From contig NZ_BSEV01000001.1 in assembly GCF_027922005.1 (NCBI RefSeq), positions 583,638 to 647,637 of the forward strand: DNA of 64,000 nt, in the 5' to 3' direction. The position numbers and the translations under genes were made by a program. The stretch comes from Streptosporangium carneum (GTDB lineage Bacteria > Actinomycetota > Actinomycetes > Streptosporangiales > Streptosporangiaceae). Below, piece after piece: positions 35,672-44,421 of the stretch (position 1 is the first letter of the stretch; every line of letters starts with the position of its first letter). The notes beneath the pieces were generated by a model. It had not been told where the DNA came from, made no database searches, and saw nothing but the letters and a program-made list of their open reading frames with translations.

Positions 35672-35705
35672 TGGACTTGATAGTCCAATTTAGGTTTTCT
35701 AGGCT
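35672..35705 (+). promoter_or_regulatory. promoter with operator-like palindrome for LAL regulator 2
   Basis: -35 TTGATA (35677-35682), 17-bp spacer, -10 TAGGCT (35700-35705). The palindrome TGGACT-TGAT-AGTCCA (35672-35687) overlaps the -35 box. This is the AT-richest part of the 536-bp gap between 35307 and 35842; nothing else is recognisable in that gap. Confidence 0.5.
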
Positions 35706-35842
35706 CCGCTTGCCACAGGCTTCTTCGAAGAGCGGCGAACACCGGGCCTTCCTGTTCCCGACCGACTACATGACCGGATTCCCCGATCGACCGCGTGCCC
35801 GGCCCCGACCGGTGCGGCGGCGGTGAAAGGAGTGGGAGAACC

Positions 35843-38605
35843 GTGGAACAGCGCGTGCCAGCGATGGTGGGCCGGGATGACGAACAGGAACAGCTGTCCG
35901 CGTTCGTGACGGCCGTCGGCGGGCGGGCCCTCATCCTCAGGGGCGAGACCGGGATCGGCAAGAGCGCCCTGCTCGACCACGCGGTCGGCCTCGCGACCCC
36001 GCACCACCAGGTGATCCGGGCCGCCGGAGTCGAAGCGGAGGCGGAGCTGCCCTACGCCGGTCTGCACCAGTTGCTGTACCCGCTGCTCGCCCACCTGTCC
36101 GGACTCGACGACGGGCACCGCGCCGTCTTCGACGTCGTCTTCGGGCCGGGCCAGGGAAGAACGCCGTCGGTCATGTCGCTCGGCATCGCCGTGCTGGACC
36201 TGCTGGCCCTGGCGGCCTCGAGCAAACCGCTGCTGCTGGTGCTCGACGACGGTCAGTGGCTGGACGCCTCCAGCATCGAGGTGTGCGGTTTCGTGGGACG
36301 CCGGCTGGCCGGCGGCGCGGTGAAGATGCTGATCACCGTACGCTCCGACGTCGCCTCGCGGTTCGACACCGCCGCCCTCGCCGAGCTGGCCGTGACCGCC
36401 CTCACGGACCAGGCCGCCGAGCGCCTGCTGGACGCCCACCATCCGCGGCTCGAGGCGCGGACCCGGCGCATCGTCCTGGAACAGGCCAGAGGCAACCCCC
36501 TGGCCCTGCTCGAACTGCCGTCCTACGTCAGCGGCGGCCACGCGGGCCGCCCGGGCGACGAACTGCCCACCCTCGACGGCATCCCGCTGTCGCGCCGGCT
36601 CCAGCACGTCTACGGCATGCGCATCCAACGCCTCGACGCCACCGTGCGCGCGGAACTGCTGCGAGGCGCCCTGGACGGCGTCGCGGCGGGGCCGGGCACG
36701 AACCGCGCGCACGGCGTCCGCTACCGCATGCGCGACATCGACGAGGCGGCGGCGGCAGGCCTGCTGGGCACCGACCCCCTCACCGGCGACGTCGTCTTCC
36801 GCCACCCGCTGATCCGGTCGACCATCGTGCAACTGGCGACGCCCAACCAGCGGCGCGCGGCGCACGCCGAGCTCGCGCGGGTGCACCACGACGACATCGA
36901 ACGGCGCGCCCGCCACCTGGCGGCCGCACAGATCGACCCCGACGAGGAGGTGGCCGCCGCGCTGGAGGCCGCGGCCAACTCGGCGACCCGGCGGGGCGGC
37001 GCGGTGGCGGCCGTGGCCTGGCTGACCCGTGCGGCGGAGCTGAGCGAGACCTCCGCGGACCGGTCCAGGCGGCTCGGCGACGCCGCCTTCATCGCCGGGC
37101 ACGCCGCGCTGCTGGACCAGGCGCGCGAACTCCTGCGCTTCGACTCGGCGCCGGGCGGCCGGAGCCCGTCGCCCGCCACCGTCGTCACCACCGCGTACGC
37201 GGCCCTGTACGAAGACGGCGACATACGATCGGCGCACCGCCAGGTCACCGCCGCGATCGAGGGCCCGCACACCGGCCACGAGCCGGCCCAGACGCTCACC
37301 CGGCTGGTGAACCTGCTGCTGGCCATCAGCCAGTACGCCGGCGACGCCACCCTGTGGAAACGCGCCCGACACCTCACGACGGCCCTGGGCGACCGCCTCG
37401 ACCCGCGCTCGGCGATCTACCGCGACGCCTGGAGCGACGTCGTCCGCCACGGCGAGGGCGTGCACGAGCGCGTCGAACAGGCGTTCACCGCCTCCCCCGT
37501 CCTGGAGCCGTGGGACCTCTCACGGCTGGCCGTCGCCGCCTACCACGCCGACACCCTCAGCCGGTACCGGCCCCACCTGCAACGCGCCGTGGACCAGGAG
37601 GTGGAGACCGGCGCCGTGGCCAACGGCATGACCATGCTGCACCTGATCATGCTCGACCAGATGGCCGTCGGCGAGTGGGACGACGCCGAGCGGACGGGAC
37701 AACGCGCGCTGGAGCTGACCACCTCCCACGGATACACGCTGTTCGCCCACCACACCCGCGCCTACCTTGGGCTGCTGGCCGCTCTGCGCGGTCAGGTGGA
37801 ACACGCCCGCGAGCTGCAGGCCGTCGTGGACGCCTGGGCCCGCCCCAGAGGCGTCGGCTTCCTGACACAGATCGCCGACGCCGTCGGCACCACCGCGGCC
37901 CTGAGCGAAGGCGACCACGAGGCCGCCTACCTGCACGCCATCGGCATCACGTCTCCAGGCTCCTTCGAGCCCTACGCGCACCAGGCCTCCCGTACCCTGC
38001 TCGACCTGGTGGAGGCGGCCGTGCACACGGGCCGCCTGCAGCAGGCCCGCCTGCACGCCCAAGCCGCGCTGGACGCCGGCCTGCCCGGCATATCGCCCCG
38101 GCTGGCCCTGGTCACCTACGGCGCTCTGGCGATGACCGCCGCCGACGACAACGAGGCCGAGGAACTGCACGCCCGAGCCGAAACCGGCTCGGCGGAAACC
38201 GACTTCCCATTCGAACTGGCACGCATCCGCCTCGCTCACGGCATCCGGCTACGGCACACCCGAGGTCCCAGAACGGCCCGGCCTCTCCTGATCCGCGCCG
38301 CCGAAGCCTTCGACCGGCTTGGCGCCGCGGGCTGGGCCGAACGGGCGCACGCCGAACTGCGGGCCACCGGAATGCCCGACTCCGCCTCGCCCTCGTATCT
38401 GACCGCGCTGACCTGGCAGGAACGCCGGATCGCCGACCTGGCCGCCGGCGGGCTGACGAACAAGGAGATCGGCGAACGGATGCACCTGTCGCCGCGCACC
38501 GTCAGCTCCCACCTCTATCGGGTCTTCCCCAAACTGGGCGTCGCGTCCCGCGCCGCGCTGCGCGACGCGTTGAGCAAGCGCGGGGACGAACCCCCGTCAC
38601 ACTGA
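35843..38605 (+). CDS. LuxR-family LAL-type regulator 2
   Basis: A 920-aa LAL regulator from GTG 35843, preceded by AAAGGAG and GGGAG. Walker A GETGIGKSALLDHA is near residue 36, Walker B LLLVLDDGQWLDASSIEV near 130. The helical sensor region spans about 300-830. The C-terminal HTH reads LTWQERRIADLAAGGLTNKE then IGERMHLSPRTVSSHLYRVF. Three bases of separation from the convergent hydrolase are negative: the genes overlap by nine bases. A palindrome at its promoter suggests specific control. Confidence 0.9.
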   Translation: MEQRVPAMVGRDDEQEQLSAFVTAVGGRALILRGETGIGKSALLDHAVGLATPHHQVIRAAGVEAEAELPYAGLHQLLYPLLAHLSGLDDGHRAVFDVVFGPGQGRTPSVMSLGIAVLDLLALAASSKPLLLVLDDGQWLDASSIEVCGFVGRRLAGGAVKMLITVRSDVASRFDTAALAELAVTALTDQAAERLLDAHHPRLEARTRRIVLEQARGNPLALLELPSYVSGGHAGRPGDELPTLDGIPLSRRLQHVYGMRIQRLDATVRAELLRGALDGVAAGPGTNRAHGVRYRMRDIDEAAAAGLLGTDPLTGDVVFRHPLIRSTIVQLATPNQRRAAHAELARVHHDDIERRARHLAAAQIDPDEEVAAALEAAANSATRRGGAVAAVAWLTRAAELSETSADRSRRLGDAAFIAGHAALLDQARELLRFDSAPGGRSPSPATVVTTAYAALYEDGDIRSAHRQVTAAIEGPHTGHEPAQTLTRLVNLLLAISQYAGDATLWKRARHLTTALGDRLDPRSAIYRDAWSDVVRHGEGVHERVEQAFTASPVLEPWDLSRLAVAAYHADTLSRYRPHLQRAVDQEVETGAVANGMTMLHLIMLDQMAVGEWDDAERTGQRALELTTSHGYTLFAHHTRAYLGLLAALRGQVEHARELQAVVDAWARPRGVGFLTQIADAVGTTAALSEGDHEAAYLHAIGITSPGSFEPYAHQASRTLLDLVEAAVHTGRLQQARLHAQAALDAGLPGISPRLALVTYGALAMTAADDNEAEELHARAETGSAETDFPFELARIRLAHGIRLRHTRGPRTARPLLIRAAEAFDRLGAAGWAERAHAELRATGMPDSASPSYLTALTWQERRIADLAAGGLTNKEIGERMHLSPRTVSSHLYRVFPKLGVASRAALRDALSKRGDEPPSH

Positions 38606-39361
38606 CGGCCCTGCCCGGACGCCCCGCTCGGCGAGCCAGCGCAGAACGTAGTCGGCGACCGTCCGCCAGCCGCTGTCGACGACCAGCGAATGGGCCCGGT
38701 CGGGGAACTGCTTCAGGCCGCTCACCGCCGTCGAGTCGCCGTACAGCTTGTACACGGCGCGGGTGGCGGCGTCGGGCACCAGCCGGTCCTCCTGCCCGGA
38801 GATCAGCAGCAGCGGGCCGCGGGCGGCGTTGCCGGTGTCCACGAAGGGCCGGGGATGCCCGACGGCGCCGCCGCCCAGCTCGGCCAGCAGCCGGCGCGGC
38901 GCGGGAACGACGTGGCGCTCGAAGAGCCCGGCCGCCTCCTCCTCCGTGACCGCGTTGGCGAAGACCTCGCCGAACCGCGTGGCGTCGAGACAGGCCGGCC
39001 ACGGCCCGCTCACAGGCGCCGAGACGTCACCGACCGGGACGGGGGCGATGGCGACCGCGGCGCGACCCAGGTTCGTGCCGATGAGGTGCTGCGCGATCAG
39101 CCCGCCCACCGAGTGACCGACGATCACGGGCGGGGTGTCGAAGGAGCGGACGATCCGCGCGTAGTGGTCGGTGAGGGCGTCGAGCCCCAGGTCCGACAGC
39201 GCCTCGGGACGCCGGCGGGCTTCGGCCACCGTGGCGGGTTCCCCCGGCCAGCCCGGCGCGGAGACGGCGAAGCCGAAACGGGAGAAGCGCTCGTCCCACG
39301 GCTCCCAGGACAGCGCGTGCAGCCACGCGCCGTGGATGAAGACGACAGGAGTGGGGTTCAC
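38597..39361 (-). CDS. alpha/beta hydrolase
   Basis: A 254-aa hydrolase starting at GTG 39361 after GGAGGATTC. The oxyanion motif HGAW appears in VVFIHGAWLHALSWEPW, the nucleophile elbow GHSVGG near residue 91, the acid Asp in SGQEDRLVPDAA, and the catalytic His in DRAHSLVVDSGW. It probably hydrolyses an ester, lactone or similar bond. It converges on LAL regulator 2 with a 9-bp overlap of their ends, so antisense interference is possible. Confidence 0.88.
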   Translation of the reverse strand: MNPTPVVFIHGAWLHALSWEPWDERFSRFGFAVSAPGWPGEPATVAEARRRPEALSDLGLDALTDHYARIVRSFDTPPVIVGHSVGGLIAQHLIGTNLGRAAVAIAPVPVGDVSAPVSGPWPACLDATRFGEVFANAVTEEEAAGLFERHVVPAPRRLLAELGGGAVGHPRPFVDTGNAARGPLLLISGQEDRLVPDAATRAVYKLYGDSTAVSGLKQFPDRAHSLVVDSGWRTVADYVLRWLAERGVRAGPSV

Positions 39362-39593
39362 GAATCCTCCGGGAGCGGCGACGAACGCACAGGACAAGAA
39401 TCACCGAGGCGTGCGACCGGTGGGAACAGTCGAATGACTCAATGTCGCGGACCGGCTTCGCGCGACCGTCGTCCCGCTGACGGGCCCGCGGCTCTCGAGG
39501 CGCGGCGGGCCGGTCGGCGCCGGGGCGGCGCGCAGCGGTAGCCCGCGGCAGTCACGACGGCCGGGTCAGGGGCAGGGGGACATGACGGCCGGG

Positions 39594-40016
39594 TCAGAGC
39601 CCGGGGAACATGTAGTCGGTGATGACGCGGTCACCCTCGCCGAGCACGAGCACCTCCAGGCCGCCGCCCACCGCCTCGTCGCCACCGACAGGCACCATCT
39701 CCCAGGTGAACTTGACGACGTCGTGCAGACGGAGGGCGTCGCCGCGGGGGCGGAAGAAGAACTCTCCGGGGGCGACGAACTTCTCGTAGGAGCGCATCAC
39801 CCGCACTTCGATCTCGTCGTACCCGTGGGCCTCAAGGGTGGTGGAGTCGAAGCCCAGCCCCGCGGCGACCTCCCGGATCTCCTGCGGCGGCCGGAGGACG
39901 TGGGTCCCGTCCCCGGCCCACACCTCCTCGATCGCCTTTCGGCGCAGTCCGGCGTCCGGCTCGTTCCAGAGCGCGATGTAGCGGTCGGCCAGTTCCTGTG
40001 TCTGGATGTCGGTCAC
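39594..40016 (-). CDS. NTF2-like (SnoaL-type) protein
   Basis: A 140-aa protein from GTG 40016, preceded by GAGGAGAAAC. The helix LADRYIALWNEPDAGLRRKA and Trp-containing strand VWAGDGTHVLRPPQEI, followed by LHDVVKFTWEMVP, are typical of the cone-shaped NTF2 fold. Function could be ligand binding or isomerisation. It stands alone. Confidence 0.75.
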   Translation of the reverse strand: MTDIQTQELADRYIALWNEPDAGLRRKAIEEVWAGDGTHVLRPPQEIREVAAGLGFDSTTLEAHGYDEIEVRVMRSYEKFVAPGEFFFRPRGDALRLHDVVKFTWEMVPVGGDEAVGGGLEVLVLGEGDRVITDYMFPGL

Positions 40017-40520
40017 CGTTTCTCCTCGGTCGCCGGGTTCGTGTGCCCGCTCACCTTGCGAGAAAGGACCTTCACCCGACAATTCCCCGAAGGGAATGGC
40101 CGACGGCGCACGCACGGTGACCACGTACGGCGTCAGGGGCGCGGCATGGAGCGCACGGCGCCGACGGACGCCGGTCCCGCAGCGACCGCGGCCTGTCAAG
40201 CGGCGGCCGCGGTTTTCGCATCGGTGTCGCAGTCCAGGCCGACCGAGTCGGCTGTGCCGATGAGAATGAGCGTCGTTCAGGAGTATTTGCCCGGAGACGG
40301 AATTCCGCTGTTTTCCGGCCCCCATTTCTCGCCGTACGGAGCGCCAGGTCTCTTCGTGGTCCGACCCTTTTCAGGGGGCCGTACGCGCATCCGGACAATG
40401 GTCGATGCCGACGTTTCAAAGGGCCCGGGCGGGCCTGTTCCCGGCTCCGGTTCGGAACCGGCGGACAACAGCCGGAAACACGTTTGTGTCACGGATCCGC
40501 CGTGTGCCGGACGGCGTGGA
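40017..40520. other. intergenic, no gene seen
   Basis: A 500-base gap that presumably holds the promoter of the NTF2-like gene. AT-richer words near 40270-40315 (GGAGTATTTGCC, GGAATTCCGCTGTTTTCC) stand out, but I can assign no element. Confidence 0.4.
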
Positions 40521-40553
40521 TGAGCCCGCGCCGGCGGGGCCGGCGCGGGCTCA
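40521..40553. terminator. intrinsic terminator of the DUF4394 gene
   Basis: TGAGCCCGCGCCGG (40521-40534) pairs perfectly with 40540-40553 around loop CGGGG, 25 bases past the stop of the minus-strand gene. Confidence 0.85.
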
Positions 40554-40577
40554 CGGTCGTTGGTCGGACGGGGTGTG

Positions 40578-41504
40578 TCAGTTCGTGTCGAGAGCGAGGG
40601 CGATGTCGGTGATGAGCAGGGGGAGCGTGCCGAGATGGGTGGCGGTTCCGGTGAGCAGGTCGACCGAGTTGAGCGTCGCCTCGATCGTCCCGTCCTCCTC
40701 GTTCGGGACGAGAAGGGTGGCGAAGGCCGAGTTCGAGACGGTCTTGCCGCCGCTCAGGTCGCTGTAGATGTCGAGGCCCGCGTTGGTCTCGGCAGCCCTG
40801 CCGAGCGCGCCGGTCGGGGCCAGCAGGCCGTTGTTGGCCGGTGACTGGACGACGACCTGGTCGCTCGCCGTGTTGATGTCGAACAGTGTGGTCGAGGTGG
40901 CGCCGTTGAGGTCGTTGTTGGTGTAGGCGGCCGCGGTGACCCCGGCGATCGCCGGGGAGCCCGGGGCGGAGCTCAGGGAGTAGTCCGACACCGTTGCGTG
41001 GTTGGCGAGGTTGTGCCGCAGGTTCTGGCCGGTGTCGCTGACCACGCGCAGCCGGTCGGCGGCGGGGTTGAAGTCGACGCCGAAGAACGTGCCGTTCAGC
41101 GCGACGCTGAGCTGGGAGACCTTCGTGACGACCACCTCCTCGCCGACGTTCGTCGGGATCTTGAGCGTGTAGATGCCGCCGCGGTTGCCGACGGCGTAGA
41201 ACTTGCCGTCCTGCACACGGAAGTCGATCCCGATCACGGAGGTGTCGTTGGTCAGCCCGTTGAACCGCCTGACCCAGTTGAGCTCGTAGGGATTGTCGGT
41301 CGTGAACGTGGCCATCAGCTTGCCGTCACTGGTGATCCCGTACGCCCGCAGCGAGGCGACCGCGGCCGACCCCGAGCCGGCCGCCGAACCGGAGCTCGCC
41401 GCCGAACCCGTCCCCGCCGATCCAACGGTGAGCGCCGCCGCGGCCGCCAGCGCGACCAGCGCGGTGACCCCCCTCTTGATCCGTCCCTGCATCAATGCCT
41501 CCAT
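40578..41504 (-). CDS. secreted DUF4394-domain protein
   Basis: A 308-aa exported protein. The signal peptide contains RIKRG, then VTALVALAAAAALTVGSAG, with cleavage near residue 35; translation may start at the internal Met 5 codons in. The mature region holds repeated strands with DFRVQDGKFYAVGNRGGIYT and FFGVDFNPAADRLRVVSDTG, diagnostic of DUF4394, a predicted beta propeller often found in secreted or lipid-linked proteins. A low-complexity Ala/Ser/Gly spacer follows the signal. The function is unknown. A terminator follows. Confidence 0.85.
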   Translation of the reverse strand: MEALMQGRIKRGVTALVALAAAAALTVGSAGTGSAASSGSAAGSGSAAVASLRAYGITSDGKLMATFTTDNPYELNWVRRFNGLTNDTSVIGIDFRVQDGKFYAVGNRGGIYTLKIPTNVGEEVVVTKVSQLSVALNGTFFGVDFNPAADRLRVVSDTGQNLRHNLANHATVSDYSLSSAPGSPAIAGVTAAAYTNNDLNGATSTTLFDINTASDQVVVQSPANNGLLAPTGALGRAAETNAGLDIYSDLSGGKTVSNSAFATLLVPNEEDGTIEATLNSVDLLTGTATHLGTLPLLITDIALALDTN

Positions 41505-41964
41505 CGAGTCGTGCTGGCACGTTCAGCTGACAGCCCTTGTCGTCTGGATTCGACGACGCTGTCAGCGGCAACAACCTTGCCTGGAGACGAGGGCAGTGTC
41601 GTCGTGACATGTGTGGAAGTGCCCCGTCGTGATCAAGGTCGAATTGTCATTTATCGCAATCACGGCGCCGGTGGAAATCGGATTTGAGAAGGCCCGCGGC
41701 GATACCGATCCCGGCTTTGGGTGCGCCCTTTATGTATTTGTAATGTGCTCGACAGGGGGCGCCTGCTGCGAAAACGGCGTTGTGCCGCCACTGCCGGCCG
41801 GACTCGGTGATTATCCGGACGTTCATCTGCTGAGTGTCGCGCCGTGACGGGCTACCATCGGGACGTGCTCGGCTAGTTCGGACAAATCGGTTCGAAAACA
41901 TGAGGGTTGTTCGGCCGGCGCGGTGCGTGCGATGCCGCCCGCACCAAAGGAGAGATCGATCGGC
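41505..41964. other. divergent intergenic region
   Basis: Contains the promoters for the DUF4394 and PucR-type genes. An AT-rich stretch (about 41636-41760, with TCATTTATCGCAATCACGG) is the likely promoter zone. No clear hexamers or operators were identified. Confidence 0.4.
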
Positions 41965-43248
41965 ATGGGCGATCTTCTGCGTTTGTTGATGAAACGATCC
42001 GACGCCAACGCGCGAGCCGAAGTGAGCGTGTACATGCGTGAGCTGCCGGACTATCGCAGGGAGGCCGCCAACCCGCAGGCGTACGCGGAGACGCTGGAGT
42101 ACGCCGTCTGGCTTCGTCGACGCACGATCGAGTGCGTCAGCGAGGACCAACCGCTCGCGGCGGAGGACCTGGCCTTCGTCGGGAGCATCGGTCAACAGCG
42201 TGTGCGGCACGGCTTCTCCCTCCATACGGCACGGCGGGTGCTGGCGCTGCACACCAACCTGATGCTCCGCGAGTTCTACGACGCGGCCGAAGGTCAGGAC
42301 GTGCAGGAACTGCTGCACCTGCTGTCGTGGTTCGGCACCCAGGGCACGCCGGGCGCCGCCGCCTATCTCCAGGCGTACATAGACGCCGAGCACCTGCGTC
42401 TTTCGGTGGCGGCTCGGGTGCGCACGCTCACCCAGCTGCTGCTCACCGGCGACGCCACCGCGCCCAGCCTCGCGCGCAGCCTGGGCGTCGACGTGCACGA
42501 CCACTATCTGGTGGTCATCGTCAGGATGCCGAGCCAGCTGTTCGGCCGCGCCGACGCCACACACGACGATCTCGTCGCGAGCGTGTTCAAGAACCACCTC
42601 GCGCTATTGTCCTGGCAGCAGCCGAACGAGTTGCTCGTCCTGGTGCCGCATGACGGCTCCGTGTCGTTGTCTCCCATGTCGTTGTCGCCCATGGCGTCCG
42701 ACGGCGACCGACTCATGAGCCTGGTCCGCGAGATCGTGGAACGGGTGGCCCGGCCCTGCGCGGTGGGGACGGCCGCCGGCGCGGCGAACGCCCTGAACAA
42801 GGCGGTGGAGCTGGCGCGGCGCGTGGCCCACGTCGCACCGGTGGAAGCCACGCCGCGAACCCTCTCCGGAGTCGCCGACGTGTTCGTCGAACTCGGCGCC
42901 GCGCAACTCCCCGAGGTCGACCACTGGCTGCGTGAGATCGCCCGCCGCCTGGCGAACGGCCCCGATCTGGTGGTGACACTGGACGCCTACTATCGCGCCG
43001 ACATGAACCGGCTCGCCACCGCGGCCGCCCTGCACATCCATCCACGGACGCTGGACTACCGCCTGCAACGCGTGTACAACTTGGTCAACGTCGACCCCGG
43101 CTCGGTGCGCGGTGTGCGGATCCTGAGCACCACCGTCGCCCGAGTGCTGGCCGGCGCCTGGACCCAGGCCCAGGCGCTGGTTCCTCCCGCCCCGGCGTTC
43201 CGCGTCCCACCTGACTTCGGCCCCGCCACCACCGGCGTACCGTACTGA
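41965..43248 (+). CDS. PucR/CdaR-type transcriptional regulator
   Basis: A 427-aa regulator starting at ATG 41965, ten bases after AAAGGAGAG. The N-terminal 160 residues form a helical sensor domain resembling RsbRD/PucR-like regulators in actinomycetes. The middle resembles a degenerate GGDEF-like CdaR region. The C-terminal HTH_30 module (LDAYYRADMNRLATAAALHI, then HPRTLDYRLQRVYNLV) is diagnostic of PucR proteins. The duplicated SLSPMSLSPM is a small in-frame repeat. Its target may be the divergent DUF4394 gene or itself. Confidence 0.85.
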   Translation: MGDLLRLLMKRSDANARAEVSVYMRELPDYRREAANPQAYAETLEYAVWLRRRTIECVSEDQPLAAEDLAFVGSIGQQRVRHGFSLHTARRVLALHTNLMLREFYDAAEGQDVQELLHLLSWFGTQGTPGAAAYLQAYIDAEHLRLSVAARVRTLTQLLLTGDATAPSLARSLGVDVHDHYLVVIVRMPSQLFGRADATHDDLVASVFKNHLALLSWQQPNELLVLVPHDGSVSLSPMSLSPMASDGDRLMSLVREIVERVARPCAVGTAAGAANALNKAVELARRVAHVAPVEATPRTLSGVADVFVELGAAQLPEVDHWLREIARRLANGPDLVVTLDAYYRADMNRLATAAALHIHPRTLDYRLQRVYNLVNVDPGSVRGVRILSTTVARVLAGAWTQAQALVPPAPAFRVPPDFGPATTGVPY

Positions 43249-43345
43249 CCTCTCCCGTCGGTTCTGACCACGAAGCCGCCCGCCGACGGTCACGCACCCT
43301 CGCCTGCCACCGGACAGAATCGGGTTGGACGACGGAAGGCACTGG

Positions 43346-43582
43346 ATGATCCGCCTGCGGAAAGCAGTCAAAGGGTTCGCATTCACGATGGCCATAGGGC
43401 TGGTCGGATTCGGCGTGATCTTCGGGGTGTCCGCGCTGTTCGACCTACCGTGGCTGGTGGACGTGCTGGGCAGCGGCTCCATGCCACTGGTCATGGGCTT
43501 GCTCGTCCTGCTGGGACCGGTGGCCTTCGTCGCGTGGTCGGTGCGGAAGATCGGGGGAAGGCGGCGTCGGCGGTCCTCGTAG
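43346..43582 (+). CDS. small two-helix membrane protein
   Basis: A 78-aa protein from ATG 43346 with GGAAGG upstream. Two hydrophobic segments (FTMAIGLVGFGVIFGVSALF and MPLVMGLLVLLGPVAFVAWS) are bounded by basic ends (MIRLRKAVKG and RKIGGRRRRR). It follows the PucR-type gene by about 100 bases. The function is unknown. Confidence 0.6.
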   Translation: MIRLRKAVKGFAFTMAIGLVGFGVIFGVSALFDLPWLVDVLGSGSMPLVMGLLVLLGPVAFVAWSVRKIGGRRRRRSS

Positions 43583-43596
43583 GCCGGAGTCACGGC

Positions 43597-43645
43597 ATGA
43601 AGTACATGGCGCTGATGTACGCCGATCCCGCGGCGACCGGGCGAC
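43597..43645 (+). pseudogene. YCII-related gene, 5' stub
   Basis: MKYMALMYADPAATGR matches the start of YCII/DGPF-type proteins (usually about 120 aa), often encoded next to ECF sigma factors. After about 16 codons the similarity ends and the frame collides with the convergent HAD-like gene. Confidence 0.5.
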
Positions 43646-43655
43646 GACCGCTTGA

Positions 43656-44156
43656 TCAGGAACAGGGAGCGGTGCGCGGCGCGCGTTCAAGCTCCCCGTT
43701 CCACCTCAGCGCTTCGTCGACGGAGGCGCGGCTCAGTCCGATCTCTGGGGCGATCGTGATCAGCAACGTGGGTTCTTGCCGGTTTTCGGCCCAGTCCAGG
43801 GCTTCGGGAGTATGGGCGTCGTCGATCCACACAGCGGGCCGCTCGGCCGCGTACGCCGCGATGACCGGAACCTTCGCTCCTGGCCGGAACGGCGCCTGGG
43901 GCATGGTGAGCACCGGCAGAGGAGAGATCCCCAGCACGGGCGTCAGCAGACGGTTCGCGTCGTCGTTCCAGCTTGTGGCCCACACCACGTCGAACAGCCG
44001 GCCGAGTTCGGTGATCCATCGGCCGTGCGCCGGACAGAGGCGTACCGGGTCCTCGTCGACGAACATCGCGTACTCGCCGAACCCCGGAGGGCATCGAGGC
44101 GCGGCGAAGGGATTGAGAACGCCGTCCACGTCGAGAAGGAGTACGGGGCGCGTCAT
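43656..44156 (-). CDS. HAD-like hydrolase domain protein
   Basis: A 166-aa protein from ATG 44156. LLLDVDGVLNPF is the HAD nucleophile motif (DVDGV) at residues 6-17, WATSWNDDANRLL supplies the Thr/Ser motif, and WIDDAHTPEALDWA the acidic motif IV. It lacks a large cap, as in the actinobacterial HAD-like group of unknown substrate. It overlaps the YCII stub region at its 3' end and diverges from the WG-repeat gene. Confidence 0.75.
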   Translation of the reverse strand: MTRPVLLLDVDGVLNPFAAPRCPPGFGEYAMFVDEDPVRLCPAHGRWITELGRLFDVVWATSWNDDANRLLTPVLGISPLPVLTMPQAPFRPGAKVPVIAAYAAERPAVWIDDAHTPEALDWAENRQEPTLLITIAPEIGLSRASVDEALRWNGELERAPRTAPCS

Positions 44157-44421
44157 CGACCCAGTATCGAGTCCCTGAATCAGCGGCGCCAGCACTACGG
44201 CGGCCCTGTCCCCCCGTCTCACTCGAGCGCGTCCCGCTGGTCGAACGGCGGCATGCCCGCTGATCCTGGAGACGGCGGAGGGGCGGGACCACGCGGTCGG
44301 CCGGGCGGAGGATGGGGAACCGGACGGGACCCCAGTACGCTCGCGGAGTTCGCCCCCGCGTCTGATCCACATCGGATTCCGCCTGTCGGGGTCGCGTGAG
44401 GGGCGACGGAAGGGAACGCCT

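Noticed and set aside
27817..38605. Secondary-metabolite gene cluster
   Set aside because: Only regulators are present; no synthase, tailoring or export genes accompany them.
36256..38949. Second plus-strand frame of 897 codons inside LAL regulator 2
   Set aside because: Arg/Pro/Gly-rich composition and complete overlap with a gene that has clear Walker and HTH motifs; a frame shadow.
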